Source: Devosia aurantiaca
GTDB taxonomy: Bacteria > Pseudomonadota > Alphaproteobacteria > Rhizobiales > Devosiaceae
Assembly: GCF_011058215.1 (NCBI RefSeq)
Contig: NZ_JAALFG010000001.1
Location: forward strand, 5,001 to 69,000
Length of the DNA: 64,000 bases
Direction of reading: 5' to 3'
Shown here: positions 46,726 through 56,156 of the stretch, one piece after another
How positions within the stretch are numbered: position 1 is the first letter of the stretch
Layout of the letters: every line of letters begins with the position of its first letter
Position numbers and translations under genes: made by a program
Notes under the pieces: model-generated
Databases searched by the model: none
Seen by the model: the letters and a program-made list of their open reading frames with translations, nothing else
Told to the model about the DNA's origin: nothing

Positions 46726-47331
46726 TGCCCGGTAGCCGGGAGTGCCGAGCAGAACCGTATCGACGACCGCCTCGACCTTGCTCATCGATTGCGCCACATG
46801 CCCCACCAGCAACTGGTGCCAGGCATAGGCCACCACAAGATCGATGATCAGCGCCGCGTCGACATCCTGGGATACCTCGCCGCGCGCCTTGGCGCGCTCC
46901 ACGAGAACAAGGGCACGCTGCTTGCGATCTGCCTGATAGGCCTGCAAAGCCTCCTCGGCGCCCGCATCGCTTTGGGCCTCGGCGATCACTGCGCGGTAAA
47001 CCGTGCCGCAAAGGCTGTCCTTCCAAAAGCCGAGCAGTTGGTTGTCCAGAAACGCCACGAGGTCGCCGCGCAGCGTTCCGGTGTCCGGAAAGGCGCGGGC
47101 ATTCTTGAAGCGCGTATAAACGTCCAGCATCAGCGCCGTGCGATTGGGCCACCAGCGATAGATCGTCGGCTTACCCGCCCTCGCCCGCCGTGCCACCGCC
47201 TCGATTGAAAAGCCTGCAATGCCGCCTTCCCGCAGCACCGCTTCGGCGGCGTCGAGAATGGCCTCCTGGCTTGCAGGATTGCGGCGGGCGCCGATCGAGC
47301 GGCGGCTAAGATCTTCGGTCTCGGTTTCCAT
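46723..47331 (-). CDS. TetR family transcriptional regulator
   Basis: 202 residues. N-terminal helix-turn-helix (SQEAILDAAEAVLREGGIAGFSIEAVARRARAGKPTIYRWWPNRTALMLDVY) and an all-helical C-terminal ligand domain. The start is ATG at 47331; a TTG six codons upstream is possible. It is divergent from a small membrane-protein gene, and the 97-bp spacer holds two tandem palindromes with the same CGAAACG half-site. The likely circuit is autorepression plus control of that gene. Ligand unknown. Confidence 0.9.
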   Translation of the reverse strand: METETEDLSRRSIGARRNPASQEAILDAAEAVLREGGIAGFSIEAVARRARAGKPTIYRWWPNRTALMLDVYTRFKNARAFPDTGTLRGDLVAFLDNQLLGFWKDSLCGTVYRAVIAEAQSDAGAEEALQAYQADRKQRALVLVERAKARGEVSQDVDAALIIDLVVAYAWHQLLVGHVAQSMSKVEAVVDTVLLGTPGYRA

Positions 47332-47369
47332 GTCGGCAATATGGGTCAAAAAAGAGCTGAAGAAAAGAC

Positions 47370-47398
47370 TTGAACGAAACGGACCGTTTCGTTAAATA
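47370..47398 (+). promoter_or_regulatory. Candidate promoter of the small membrane-protein gene
   Basis: TTGAAC at 47370-47375 and TAAATA at 47393-47398, 17 bases apart, read toward the plus-strand gene. Operator 1 fills the spacer. Motif match only. Confidence 0.4.
47373..47393. promoter_or_regulatory. TetR-type operator 1
   Basis: Perfect 21-bp palindrome whose core is CGAAACGGACCGTTTCG (47375-47391). Shares the CGAAACG half-site with operator 2. Confidence 0.8.
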
Positions 47399-47399
47399 T

Positions 47400-47416
47400 C
47401 GAAACGCATCGTTTCG
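47400..47416. promoter_or_regulatory. TetR-type operator 2
   Basis: CGAAACGCATCGTTTCG, perfect 7-bp arms around CAT. Its centre is 25 bp from that of operator 1; it would overlap the transcription start of the plus-strand gene. Confidence 0.78.
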
Positions 47417-47428
47417 TTGGAGTTTCTC

Positions 47429-47665
47429 ATGCACCTCTCTTTTGCCGCCAAGGCCCGCATGGCCCTGCTCATGACTTTTGCCGTTTATCCCGTGGTCGTC
47501 ATCTATGCGACGCTTGTCTCCATGATGACGCCAGGCTGGGAATTCTGGCAGCGCAGTCTCGTGCTCGTGCCCTTCATGGCCACCACCATCGTCTTCCTTG
47601 TCGTGCCCTTCATCACCAGCCGCTTCGGCGCCTTCATCGCCGGCAAGAAGCGCATCATTGCCTAA
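47429..47665 (+). CDS. Two-helix membrane protein (DUF2798-like)
   Basis: 78 residues with two membrane helices (ARMALLMTFAVYPVVVIYATLV and VLVPFMATTIVFLVVPFI) separated by a short MMTPGWEFWQ turn, ending in basic KKRIIA. It resembles small DUF2798-type proteins often found beside TetR regulators, but the match is loose. GGAG lies seven bases before the ATG. Presumably repressed through the two operators upstream. Function unknown. Confidence 0.7.
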   Translation: MHLSFAAKARMALLMTFAVYPVVVIYATLVSMMTPGWEFWQRSLVLVPFMATTIVFLVVPFITSRFGAFIAGKKRIIA

Positions 47666-47747
47666 GCCGGGAGCCTCGCCTCAGCCTTGCGCCCGTCACA
47701 TGTTTCGGGCACACGAAGCACATTCTGCTTGGCTAAGGTGATGCTTC

Positions 47748-48983
47748 ATGGCTGCCCATCCGGTTTCTCCCCTCGCTCCCAAATCCTATCCGGATCTGCC
47801 GCCCATCGCCGGCGTTCGCTTCGCCACGGCTGAAGCGGGCATCAAGTACAAGAACCGCACCGACGTGCTGCTGATGGCCTTCGATGAAGGCACGGTGGCC
47901 GCCGGTGTGCTCACCCGCTCCGCCACCTCCTCGGCTGCAGTCGAGCTCTGCCGCGAAAACCTGCCCGGCGGCGTTGCCCGCGGACTGGTCGTAAACTCGG
48001 GCAATTCCAACGCCTTCACCGGCCAGAAGGGCCGCGAAAGCGTTCGCTATATCACGAGGGTCGCGGCACAGGCTCTCGGCTGCGCACCGTCGGAAGTCTT
48101 CATCGCCCAGACCGGGGTGATCGGCGAGCTGATCGACGCGAGCAAGTTCGATGGCAAGCTCGACGAAGCCGCCACCCGTCTCGTCGATGCGCCATGGATC
48201 GAGCCGGCCAGGGCGATCATGACCACCGATACTTTTCCAAAGCTCTCGGGCGCCGTGCTCGAGATTGATGGCGTCGAGGTCAAGATCAACGGCATCGCCA
48301 AGGGCTCGGGCATGATTGCGCCGGACATGGCGACCATGCTGAGCTTCGTCGTCACCGACATGCCGATCGCGGCCCCGGTTCTGCAGGCGCTGCTCAGCCA
48401 GCATGTGCAGACCACGTTCAACGCCATCACAGTCGACAGTGACACCTCCACTTCCGACACGCTTCTTGCCTTTGCCACCGGCAAGGCGCCGGTCGATGCC
48501 ATCAACAGCCTCGATGACCCGCGCGCCGAAATCTTTGGCGCCGCACTTGCCGACGTTCTCTTCGAGCTCGCCATCCTCACCGTTCGCGACGGCGAAGGCG
48601 CGACCAAGCAGGTCTCGATCCATGTCGAAGGCGCCACCACCGACGCCTCCGCCTTCCGCATCGCCAAGGCGATCGCTGACTCGCCCTTGGTCAAGACCGC
48701 CATTGCCGGCGAAGACGCAAATTGGGGACGCGTCGTCATGGCCGTCGGCAAGGCCGGCGAGCCGGCCGACCGCGACAAGCTCTCGATCCGTTTCGGCGAC
48801 CTCGTTGTCGCCAGGAACGGTGAGCGCGCGCAAGGCTATGACGAAGCTGCCACCAGCGCCTACATGAAGGGCGAAGAGCTTGAAGTCACGGTCGAGCTTG
48901 GCCTCGGTTCAGGCCAGGCCACGGTCTATACCTGCGACCTTACCCACGGCTACATCACCATCAACGGCGACTATCGGAGCTGA
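47748..48983 (+). CDS. argJ: Bifunctional ornithine acetyltransferase/N-acetylglutamate synthase ArgJ
   Basis: 411 residues. Makes N-acetylglutamate and ornithine in the cyclic arginine pathway. Self-processing site visible as [17 protein letters not shown]; cleavage precedes the Thr of MATML, giving alpha and beta subunits. Ends with the family-typical [14 protein letters not shown]. The GNAT gene starts one base after its stop. Together with argH at 61.6 kb it shows arginine synthesis capacity. Confidence 0.96.
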   Translation: MAAHPVSPLAPKSYPDLPPIAGVRFATAEAGIKYKNRTDVLLMAFDEGTVAAGVLTRSATSSAAVELCRENLPGGVARGLVVNSGNSNAFTGQKGRESVRYITRVAAQALGCAPSEVFIAQTGVIGELIDASKFDGKLDEAATRLVDAPWIEPARAIMTTDTFPKLSGAVLEIDGVEVKINGIAKGSGMIAPDMATMLSFVVTDMPIAAPVLQALLSQHVQTTFNAITVDSDTSTSDTLLAFATGKAPVDAINSLDDPRAEIFGAALADVLFELAILTVRDGEGATKQVSIHVEGATTDASAFRIAKAIADSPLVKTAIAGEDANWGRVVMAVGKAGEPADRDKLSIRFGDLVVARNGERAQGYDEAATSAYMKGEELEVTVELGLGSGQATVYTCDLTHGYITINGDYRS

Positions 48984-48984
48984 T

Positions 48985-49734
48985 GTGAGCCTCCCCGACG
49001 CCGAAGCATTCGAACGCGCCGGCCTCCTGGCCTGGCCCGGCATTGAAGAAAAATGGGACGGCGCTTGGCTGCGCCGTGCCGCGGGCGGCTATACGAAGCG
49101 GGCCAACTCCACCCAGTGCTTCGACCCTGATGATTTCGAGGATGCCGATGTCCGGGTGATCTCGGCTTCGTCTTGGATGGTGCTGCGCAAGATCAAGCCG
49201 GTCTTCCGCATCACCCCGCTATCGAGCCCGGAACTCAATGCCACGCTCGATGAGGCCGATTGGCAGACCATCGACCCTAGCCACCTCTTTGCCATGGAGC
49301 TCGGCGATTTTGAAGCCGATGCCAGCGCAGAGTATTTTGCGCCGCTTGACCCAAAATTCCTCGCAATCGCCCAGCGCCTGCAAAGCTACGATGATGCGAC
49401 CCTGGCGGCGATGAAGGCTTTGCTTGCCATGCTTGCGGTCCCTGCAGCGGGCGTGGTCATCCACCGCGATGGCGAAGCCGTTGCCTCCTCGATCATGGCC
49501 GTGGCCAATGGCATAGGCATCACCGGCAATGTGGTGACCGATCCAACCCGCCGGCGCCAGGGGCTGGCAGCCGCCATGATGCGCTCCGGCCTCAGCTGGG
49601 CCAAGGATCAGGGCGCAAAGTTTGCAGCCCTCAACGTCCAGGGCGACAATGAAGCCGCCAAGGCGCTCTACACGGGCCTCGGCTACACCCATCAGTACGA
49701 CTACCACTATCGCATTCCCGGAGCCGCCAAGTGA
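48985..49734 (+). CDS. GNAT family N-acetyltransferase
   Basis: 249 residues. The C-terminal GNAT fold has the acetyl-CoA loop VVTDPTRRRQGLAAAMMRSGL and the terminal ALYTGLGYTHQYDYHYR strand. The N-terminal 130 residues (WPGIEEKWDGAWLRRAAGGYTKRANS) are conserved in this subgroup, whose substrate is unknown. Start is GTG at 48985. Sits between argJ and mutT, probably one operon, since mutT overlaps its stop. Confidence 0.87.
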   Translation: MSLPDAEAFERAGLLAWPGIEEKWDGAWLRRAAGGYTKRANSTQCFDPDDFEDADVRVISASSWMVLRKIKPVFRITPLSSPELNATLDEADWQTIDPSHLFAMELGDFEADASAEYFAPLDPKFLAIAQRLQSYDDATLAAMKALLAMLAVPAAGVVIHRDGEAVASSIMAVANGIGITGNVVTDPTRRRQGLAAAMMRSGLSWAKDQGAKFAALNVQGDNEAAKALYTGLGYTHQYDYHYRIPGAAK

Positions 49735-50138
49735 CAGGCAAGCCGATCCTTCTGGTTGTCGCCTGCGCCCTGGTCGATGCCGATCGCCGTGTCCTGATCG
49801 CGCAGCGGCCGGAAGGCAAGTCCATGGCCGGACTCTGGGAATTTCCTGGCGGCAAGGTCGAACCCGGCGAAACGCCGGAGGCGGCCCTCATCCGCGAGCT
49901 TCGCGAAGAGTTGGCGATCGAGACCAAGGAAGCTTGCCTCGCGCCCTTAAGCTTTGCCAGCCACTCTTACGAAAACATTCATTTGTTGATGCCACTTTAC
50001 GTTTGCCGCAAATGGCAGGGCACGCCGCAGGCCCGGGAGCACCAAGCCCTCAAATGGGTGAGGCCTCAAGCCCTGCGCGACTATCCCATGCCACCGGCGG
50101 ACGAGCCCCTGATCGCAGCCCTTTGCGATCTTTTGTGA
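49731..50138 (+). CDS. mutT: (Deoxy)nucleoside triphosphate pyrophosphohydrolase, MutT type
   Basis: 135 residues, Nudix hydrolase that removes 8-oxo-dGTP from the nucleotide pool. Nudix box from GGKVEPGETPEAALIRELREEL fits the GX5EX7REUXEEXGU pattern except that the last Gly position is Ala/Ile. Start GTG overlaps the GNAT stop by four bases. Located at the end of the argJ-GNAT run, as in related genomes. Confidence 0.9.
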   Translation: MTGKPILLVVACALVDADRRVLIAQRPEGKSMAGLWEFPGGKVEPGETPEAALIRELREELAIETKEACLAPLSFASHSYENIHLLMPLYVCRKWQGTPQAREHQALKWVRPQALRDYPMPPADEPLIAALCDLL

Positions 50139-50168
50139 GCGCCAGAAGGCGCCTGTTCAGGAGCGGCC

Positions 50169-50366
50169 ATGCTCAAGCTTTTGAGTATTCGGTTTCTGCG
50201 CAATGATGCCGGTGCCACAGCCATCGAATACGGGCTGATTGCCGGCTTGATCGCCGTGGCCTTGATCAGCGGCATGCTGGTGTTCAGTAACGCATTCGGC
50301 AACGTCTTCGGCGTCAACGGGGTTGGCCGTGCCAGCGCTGTCTTTCAGCACGCCACGTCCGACTAG
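50169..50366 (+). CDS. Flp/Fap-type IVb pilin
   Basis: 65 residues. Basic leader (MLKLLSIRFLRNDAG) and the pilin helix ATAIEYGLIAGLIAVALISGML with the conserved Glu-Tyr pair after the prepilin cleavage site (cut before Ala-Thr-Ala or at the preceding Gly). Tad/Flp pili mediate adhesion, but no cpa, tad or rcp genes lie in the window, so this is an isolated copy. Convergent with the M48 gene; they no longer overlap once that gene's frame is repaired. Confidence 0.88.
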   Translation: MLKLLSIRFLRNDAGATAIEYGLIAGLIAVALISGMLVFSNAFGNVFGVNGVGRASAVFQHATSD

Positions 50367-50368
50367 CC

Positions 50369-51840
50369 TTAACGGCTGACGATCTTGTAGCGCTGCCCCG
50401 GCGACATCGGATCCCCGGATAAAGGTTGTTGAGGATATAAAAGAGATCCCGCCCGCCAGCGATATTGGCCATTTGCGCTGCCACGCTGTCCGCCGTGTCG
50501 CCGGCTTTTGCCGTGACCAGCCGGATCGACAACTGACGGATCTTGGCCAGATCGTTGGCATCGGTGCGGCGGAAGCTCTGCAGCGTCTGCTGCGCGCCGC
50601 TGGCAAAGCGCTGGCTGTCTGACTTGGCCGCAAAGATGAAGCGGTACACTTCGCCATCGAGCCGCATCACGGCGACGCGGAAGAACCACTGGTCCGTCTG
50701 CGCGAGGCCAGAAGCCATTTCGATGCCGTTAAAGCTCTGCGACTGCACAGTGTCGGCCTTGAGCCCGGCGATCCAGCCGGACTTGAGGTAATCGGTCAGC
50801 GCCATATTGGGCTGCACTACGGCGCTGTCGAAGCGCACGGCTTCGCCATCGCCCGCAACGCCCACCACCGCGCTCTGCGAATTTTGCAGCGAATAGCCCT
50901 GCGGCACGGTGAAGGTGAATTTGGACGCCGGATGGATAAAGCTCTGGCCGATGATCGAGCCCTGCGACGGGCTGTCGCCAAAGGTCATGCCGGAAATTGC
51001 CGAAAGATAGCCTTCCCGATCCGTCTCGCCGGCAGCCGAAGACCCGAACAGCCCCTGCGCCCGGCTTGAAGCGGTCTGGATGCGGGAGGGTGTCGACGGG
51101 TGTGAGGACAAGAAGCCGCCATCGCCGGTATCGCCTGCCGAAAAGGCCGCGAACCGGCTCATGACGCCCAGGAAGCGCGCCGCCGCCTGGCTGTCATAGC
51201 CTGCCTTGCCGGCAAACTTGATGCCCTCGGCATCGGCTTCGAGTTCCTGATTCTGGCTGAATGCCGCCAACTGCTGGCGCGTCCGATTGGCGGTGGCGTC
51301 GGTCGACGTATCGCCACCCAGAATGCCGGTGATCACCCGATCGACGATCTGCGTGTTGCGTGTCTTGTCGGTGCGGGCACGGGCATGGCGCAAGGTGACG
51401 TGCGCGATCTCGTGCGACAGCACGGCTGCCAATTCGCTCGTGTCCGATGCCAGCGCCAGGATTCCGCGCGTCACATAGATGTAGCCGCCCGGCAGCGCGA
51501 AGGCATTGACTTCGGACGTATCGAGAATGGTGACCTGGAACTGCACATTGGGCTGGTTGGCTGCCGCCAGGAGGCGGCCGACGATCCGCGCGACCATGAT
51601 CTCGGCCTGCCGGTCTTCGTAGACCCCGCCATAGGCCGCAACAATGCGCGGATGCTCACGCCGGCCCAGAACGTCATCATTGGGGTCGGTACCTTCCGGC
51701 ACGACGGTCGGCGCCGGAATGTCGCCGGTGCGCGCCACATTGATGTTGGACCCTGTCAGCGACGTGCAGGCGCTCAGCGCCAGCAGCAGCGCTGCCAGCG
51801 TTCCCATGCGCCAAACCTTTTTGCTCAAAAGCGCGGTCAT
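50369..51840 (-). CDS. M48 family metalloprotease lipoprotein (frame break near the end)
   Basis: About 490 residues after repair. Lipobox LSAC (Cys25), then a zinc protease domain with HEIAH at 143-147 and the third ligand in QNQELEADAEG; resembles BepA-type periplasmic proteases that look after outer membrane protein assembly. A C-terminal LysM-like segment (VTAKAGDTADSVAAQMANIAGG ... LYPGDPMSPGQRYKIV) binds cell wall. The frame breaks at a C run at 50413-50416; adding one base turns a long nonsense tail into PGDPMSPGQRYKIVSR and stops at 50369. Its start overlaps the nuclease gene end by four bases. Confidence 0.9.
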
Positions 51841-52646
51841 TGCCTCGCCAGAACCTCGATCTGTTCGGGATGGGTTATCTCGATGCGCGGACCATCCCGG
51901 TCATCCACCCATCCCCTGATGCGCACAAAGGCATTTTCGAGCGTCAACGGATCAAACCCGTCCGCCGCGAAAAGCCGCAGCGCCGGCGCTTCGATCACAG
52001 CCGTAAAATCTTCCTTATAGAAGCGCCCGAAATTGAGGTAGACGCGCGATCCGCTGCGTTCGGCAACGAGCACGCGTCCTTCCACCAATTCATAGTCGCC
52101 CACTCGGTCGAGCAAATCAGCCGGTCGATCCGCCGCCCGCACGCTGTAATAGGGATCGGTCCAGATTCCAAGCCGCTCCACGCGCGCCCGCGCCTCAGCC
52201 GCAAACAGTTGATCGAGGCATTTGCGGTTGTCCGGAAACGAGTAAACCCGCGCCAAGCCATTCTCGACCATATGCTGCTGCGCCCAGACGGCATCGTCGC
52301 CCTCTTCGACAAAGACATGCGCAAGGGCCCGGTCATAGCGGTCTTTTTCCTCGCCGCCATAACCGAGCATCACCGTCTTGTTGAGCGCCAGGTTTTCGAG
52401 CTCGGTCTTTGCCTCGGGCGCCAACGGCCAGGTCGGATAGCCTTCCCGACCCAGGGGCAGTTTGGGCGCCTGCGTTCCGATCATGCGCACCACGAGCCCC
52501 GAATCGAGGATCACCGTGTCGCCGTCGACCACCTCGGTGACCACGCCACCGCGCGCCATGCGCAGGTCATCGCATGCGCCAGCGGTTGCCGCGCTGAGAC
52601 CCGAAAGGATGGCTGCGGCAAAAGAAACGATGGTTGATCGGCGCAC
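51837..52646 (-). CDS. Thermonuclease (SNase-like) family protein
   Basis: 269 residues. Signal peptide (MRRSTIVSFAAAILSGLSAATAGA) then a staphylococcal nuclease fold: VTEVVDGDTVILDSGLVVRMIG, with catalytic-type residues in the EKDRYDRALAHVFVEEG and NGLARVYSFP segments. A second, OB-like domain (YELVEGRVLVAERSGSRVYLNFGRFYKEDFTAVI) follows. Secreted or periplasmic nuclease-like; activity not proven. GTG start behind a GGGGG run. Shares four bases with the M48 gene, so they form an operon. Confidence 0.85.
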   Translation of the reverse strand: MRRSTIVSFAAAILSGLSAATAGACDDLRMARGGVVTEVVDGDTVILDSGLVVRMIGTQAPKLPLGREGYPTWPLAPEAKTELENLALNKTVMLGYGGEEKDRYDRALAHVFVEEGDDAVWAQQHMVENGLARVYSFPDNRKCLDQLFAAEARARVERLGIWTDPYYSVRAADRPADLLDRVGDYELVEGRVLVAERSGSRVYLNFGRFYKEDFTAVIEAPALRLFAADGFDPLTLENAFVRIRGWVDDRDGPRIEITHPEQIEVLARQ

Positions 52647-52769
52647 ACAACACCCCCGGAAACTCTTCGTTCACCATGCACTCAAATAAGGCAAAAAATG
52701 ATTACCAATTTGCGGCCTATTGCTAACACCGACCTGTCGCGACACTCTCGCCTCAGGGAGGGAATGGGA

Positions 52770-53587
52770 ATGACAGATCGTGGCGAAGTGCGAACCGGAA
52801 CCGCCGGCTGGGTGTTCGAACCCTGGCGCGGCACCTTCTTCCCGCAAGGTCTCGTTCAGAAAAAGAGCTGAGCTACGCAGCCAGCCAACTGACGACGATC
52901 GAGATCAACGCAACGTTTCGCGCCAATCAGAAGCCAGCAAGTTTCCAGAAATGGGCCGGCGAAACCCCCGATAATTTTCGATTTTCCATCAAGGGTCCGC
53001 AACTCGTCACCCACATTCGCCGCCTCAAGAACTGCCGCCAGGAACTCGCCAACTTCTTTGCTTCCGGTCCGCTGGCCCTCGGCAATCGACTGGGCCCCTT
53101 TGTCTGGCAACTACCGCCCAACCTGGCCTTCGATCCACAGGTCCTTGCCGATTTTCTCAAGCTCTTACCGAAAGACAGCGCCTCCTACCTGGCCCTCGCC
53201 AGCGAAGCCGATGGCTCCAAGTCGGAACCTTATCTCGACGCAACCGATGTCGGTCCGATCCGCCACGCCATCGAGCCGCGGCACAAAAGCTTTGATGATC
53301 CTGCAGCGAACGCATTGTTCGCTCGACACAACGTCGCTCGCGTTATCGCCGATACGCTGGAAAATTCTAGCCGTGAACTCACCGCAGATTTCGCCTATTG
53401 CCGCCTGCAAGGGCCTGCGCGCGAAGCCGCCACCGGCTACGAAGATGCCGATATTGCAAGCTGGGCCAAGGAGATAGCAACCTGGCGCGATGGCGGTCGT
53501 GACGTCTTCGCCTACTTCGTCCACGAGGACAAACTGCACGCGCCGCAAAATGCCATGGCCCTCAAGAAGGCCGTAGACGGGCAATAA
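52770..53587 (+). CDS. DUF72 family protein (one frame break)
   Basis: About 272 residues after repair. DUF72 TIM-barrel protein (YecE family) of unknown catalytic function: VRTGTAGWVFEPWRGTFFPQG at the start, then SQLTTIEINATFRANQKPASFQKWAGETPDNFRFSIKGP, IRRLKNC and the later FAYFVHEDKLHAPQNA. The frame ends early after QKKS; one extra A in the run at 52860-52864 restores KKELSYAASQLTTIEIN. Start at 52770 is chosen because GGAGGG is at the right distance; an ATG at 52764 is possible. Confidence 0.85.
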
Positions 53588-53668
53588 TCACGAGCCTGTT
53601 GCCATCTGGCTTTTGCCCCAGCCGGGCGCTAAGTCCTTCCCATCACAGCGTCACCTGAGATCATCGCC

Positions 53669-54169
53669 ATGTCCCCTGCCCGCCCGCTCGACAAGATCGC
53701 TGCCGGTCTTGCCTTTCTTCTTGGCCTCGCCGCCATCCTGGGTGCGCTGGGATCGCAATATATCGGCGGCCTCGTGCCCTGCGAACTCTGCCTCGAACAG
53801 CGCCTCGCCTACTATTGGGGCCTGCCGCTCCTGGCGCTGATCCTCGTGCTCTGGAACAGGCTGCCCTTGCCCGTTTGGTATATTGGCATGGCGATCGTAC
53901 TCGCCATTTTCGCCTGGGGCACCTATATGGGCGCCTTCCACGCTGGCGTTGAATGGGGTTTCTGGCCCGGCCCGACTGCCTGCACGGGCCTCGGCGAAGA
54001 GTTCAGCCTCGACGCACTCAACGACCTCAAGCCGGTCATCGGCTGCGACGTCGTCCAGTTCCGCTTTCTCGGCATTTCGCTGGCCGGCTACAACGCGCTG
54101 ATCTCGCTAGCCATCGTCGTGCTGCTGTTTGCGTCCATTGCCTTCCAGTACCGCCGCAACCGCCACTAG
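53669..54169 (+). CDS. dsbB: Disulfide bond formation protein B
   Basis: 166-residue inner-membrane protein with four helices. First redox pair Cys38 and Cys41 (PCELC), second pair Cys105 and Cys126 (ACTG, GCD) in the second periplasmic loop. It oxidises DsbA and hands electrons to quinones. The second loop is short compared with E. coli DsbB, as usual in alphaproteobacteria. A dsbA gene is not in the window. Overlaps the convergent HNH gene by four bases. Confidence 0.93.
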   Translation: MSPARPLDKIAAGLAFLLGLAAILGALGSQYIGGLVPCELCLEQRLAYYWGLPLLALILVLWNRLPLPVWYIGMAIVLAIFAWGTYMGAFHAGVEWGFWPGPTACTGLGEEFSLDALNDLKPVIGCDVVQFRFLGISLAGYNALISLAIVVLLFASIAFQYRRNRH

Positions 54170-54723
54170 GGCTCGAGTTCGATGTCCCAATAAAGGTAGT
54201 CGAGCCAACTTTGGTGCAGGTGGTTGGGCGGGAAGGCCCGGCCATTGTTGTGGAGGTCATGCACGGTCGGCGCAAAAGGCGCCTGATGCGGGAACATCTT
54301 GATCTCGCTGGGCAGGCGGTTGGCCTTGCGCAGGTTGCACGGCGCGCAGGCGGCAACGACGTTTTCCCAGGTGGTGAGACCGCCTTTCGAGCGCGGAATG
54401 ACGTGATCGAAGGTCAAATCGTGCGGCGAACCGCAATACTGGCACTGGAAACGGTCGCGCAGGAAAACATTGAAGCGCGTGAAGGCGGGATGCCGTGCCG
54501 GTTTCACGTAGTCCTTGAGAGACACGACGCTGGGCAGCCGCATCTCGAAGCTGGGCGAATGGATCTTCGTCTCGTATTCGGAAACGATGTTCACCCGATC
54601 GAGGCACACCGCTTTTATCGCGTCCTGCCAGGACCATAAGGACAATGGGTAATAGCTGAGCGGCCGGTAATCGGCGTTCAATACAAGAGCGGGACAGGTC
54701 TCAGGCGACACATGGATAGTCAC
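54166..54723 (-). CDS. HNH endonuclease
   Basis: 185 residues. The HNH/zinc region runs FQCQYCGSPHDLTFDHVIPRSKGGLTTWENVVAACAPCNLRKANR, with two CxxC pairs and the DHVIP-N-N core. The N-terminal half (ALVLNADYRPLSYYPLSLWSWQDAIKAVCLDRVNIV) is the typical flanking domain of this chromosomally widespread subgroup, which is not a phage enzyme in most cases. Target unknown. No ribosome binding site is strong. Confidence 0.9.
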   Translation of the reverse strand: MTIHVSPETCPALVLNADYRPLSYYPLSLWSWQDAIKAVCLDRVNIVSEYETKIHSPSFEMRLPSVVSLKDYVKPARHPAFTRFNVFLRDRFQCQYCGSPHDLTFDHVIPRSKGGLTTWENVVAACAPCNLRKANRLPSEIKMFPHQAPFAPTVHDLHNNGRAFPPNHLHQSWLDYLYWDIELEP

Positions 54724-54810
54724 TTGAGGCTCCCGAAACGGGAATCGCGTAAGTCCATAGCCCCTTTATACTAAGCCCTTTGTGTCGGGCGTGTGAAGCG
54801 GCAGCGATGC

Positions 54811-55476
54811 TTATTTGTTCGTGATTACTTCGATGAACTTGGCGATGAAGGCGATTCCATCCGGCGAAACGCCGTGCCCAGTTCCCCGGCTTACGTGATA
54901 TCGTAGCACTGGGACGGACTTGGTTAGCAGACTGTTAGCATTTGCGCTGTGCTCGGGTGAGACAACGTCGTCCCGGTCACCATGCACGAGGCAGACCGGA
55001 GGACGAGCCAAGGACGGATCGCCGAAATTGTCCGGCGGCAGAAATGCGCCCGAGATGCCGATCACACCCATGAGGGTTTCTTCCTTGGGCAGCGACAAGC
55101 CGACATGCAGCGCCATCATCGCACCCTGGCTGAAGCCGGCCAGGATGGTGCGGTTTGGCGGTACGCCGGTCTGCTCCCAAAGGTCATGGAGGAAATCGAC
55201 CAGCACCGGACGCGCGCTGGCCACGCCAAACTGGCGCTGCGCCAGCCGCCCTTCCTCAAGGCTGATCGGAAACCACTGATGACCAAACCCCGTCATCTGC
55301 GCAGGATGGGGCGCATGCGGCGAGACGAACAGCGCACCCGGCAGCAGGTGCTGGAAGTGCGGCGCCATGGCGATAAAGTCGTTGCCATCGCTGCCATAGC
55401 CGTGCAGCAGCACCACGGCGCTGTCGGGCGCACCGCCATTGATCGGCGCGAGCATGGGGCCGGAGAGCTTGATCAT
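54811..55476 (-). CDS. Phospholipase/carboxylesterase (alpha/beta hydrolase)
   Basis: 221 residues. Oxyanion HGYGSDGNDFI, nucleophile elbow GFSQGAMMAL (Ser), Asp in HGDRDDVVSP and His in TGHGVSPDG form the catalytic triad. Matches the carboxylesterase 2/LYPLA family, active on short acyl esters or lysophospholipids. Start at 55476 overlaps the AlkA stop (ATGA); the longer in-frame N-terminus is not supported. Second gene of a two-gene operon with the glycosylase. Confidence 0.9.
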   Translation of the reverse strand: MIKLSGPMLAPINGGAPDSAVVLLHGYGSDGNDFIAMAPHFQHLLPGALFVSPHAPHPAQMTGFGHQWFPISLEEGRLAQRQFGVASARPVLVDFLHDLWEQTGVPPNRTILAGFSQGAMMALHVGLSLPKEETLMGVIGISGAFLPPDNFGDPSLARPPVCLVHGDRDDVVSPEHSANANSLLTKSVPVLRYHVSRGTGHGVSPDGIAFIAKFIEVITNK

Positions 55477-56135
55477 AGAAGGCTCGATTCTCGGTTCTTG
55501 AGAGCAGCGAAATAGCGCCAAAACAGCAGCGCCGCGACTGAGCGGTGCGGCGACCATTCATGCGCGATGACGATCATTTCCTTGATGGTCGGGCGAGCGT
55601 CAAGCCCGAGACCGTGATGCGCGGCCTTGAGCAAAGCCAGGTCGCCAGCGGGGAAAATGTCGGGATGGGCGGCGCAGAACAAGAGGTATACCTCTGCCGT
55701 CCAGGGCCCGATGCCGCGCAAAGCCACAAGCCGGCTGATGGCTTCATCGCCGGGCAAGTTATCAACTTCATCAAAGTCGAGCTCTCCTGCGACCACCGCC
55801 TCGGAGATCGCGCGCAAGGTAAGGTACTTGCTGCGCGAGAACCCGGCGGCTCGCACGGTGTCTTCGTCGAGCAGCAGATAAGTCTCGGGCTCGAGCGCGC
55901 CGGGTAGCTGCGAAAACCTGCCCCAGATTGCCGCTGCGCTTTGCACCGAAATCTGCTGCCCCGAAATCACCTTGGCCATGCCGGCAAACTGTTTCGGGTT
56001 GACCCGTGGCATGACCACGCCAACGGCGTCGCGCATCGGGGCCAGACGCGGCACCATGCTCACGAGGGCATCCAAATGCCAGGCAACACCCTCGGGCGTA
56101 TCGATGCGGGGCGTGGTTTCACTCGTCACAGTCAC
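55473..56135 (-). CDS. DNA-3-methyladenine glycosylase, AlkA/HhH-GPD type
   Basis: 220 residues. HhH-GPD domain: helix-hairpin-helix LVALRGIGPWTAEVYLLF and the catalytic Asp in IFPAGDLALLKAAHHGLGL. Removes alkylated bases. Starts at GTG 56135 (reading TVTSETTPRI). No iron-sulfur cluster cysteines, as expected for AlkA. Divergent from gluQRS with only 21 bp between starts, so their promoters must overlap or lie inside genes. Confidence 0.92.
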   Translation of the reverse strand: MTVTSETTPRIDTPEGVAWHLDALVSMVPRLAPMRDAVGVVMPRVNPKQFAGMAKVISGQQISVQSAAAIWGRFSQLPGALEPETYLLLDEDTVRAAGFSRSKYLTLRAISEAVVAGELDFDEVDNLPGDEAISRLVALRGIGPWTAEVYLLFCAAHPDIFPAGDLALLKAAHHGLGLDARPTIKEMIVIAHEWSPHRSVAALLFWRYFAALKNRESSLL

Positions 56136-56156
56136 TCGGAATTCCTATAATGGCTC

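Noticed and set aside
50314..50366. Overlap of the Flp pilin and M48 genes
   Set aside because: It disappears when the M48 frame is repaired; the genes then end two bases apart.
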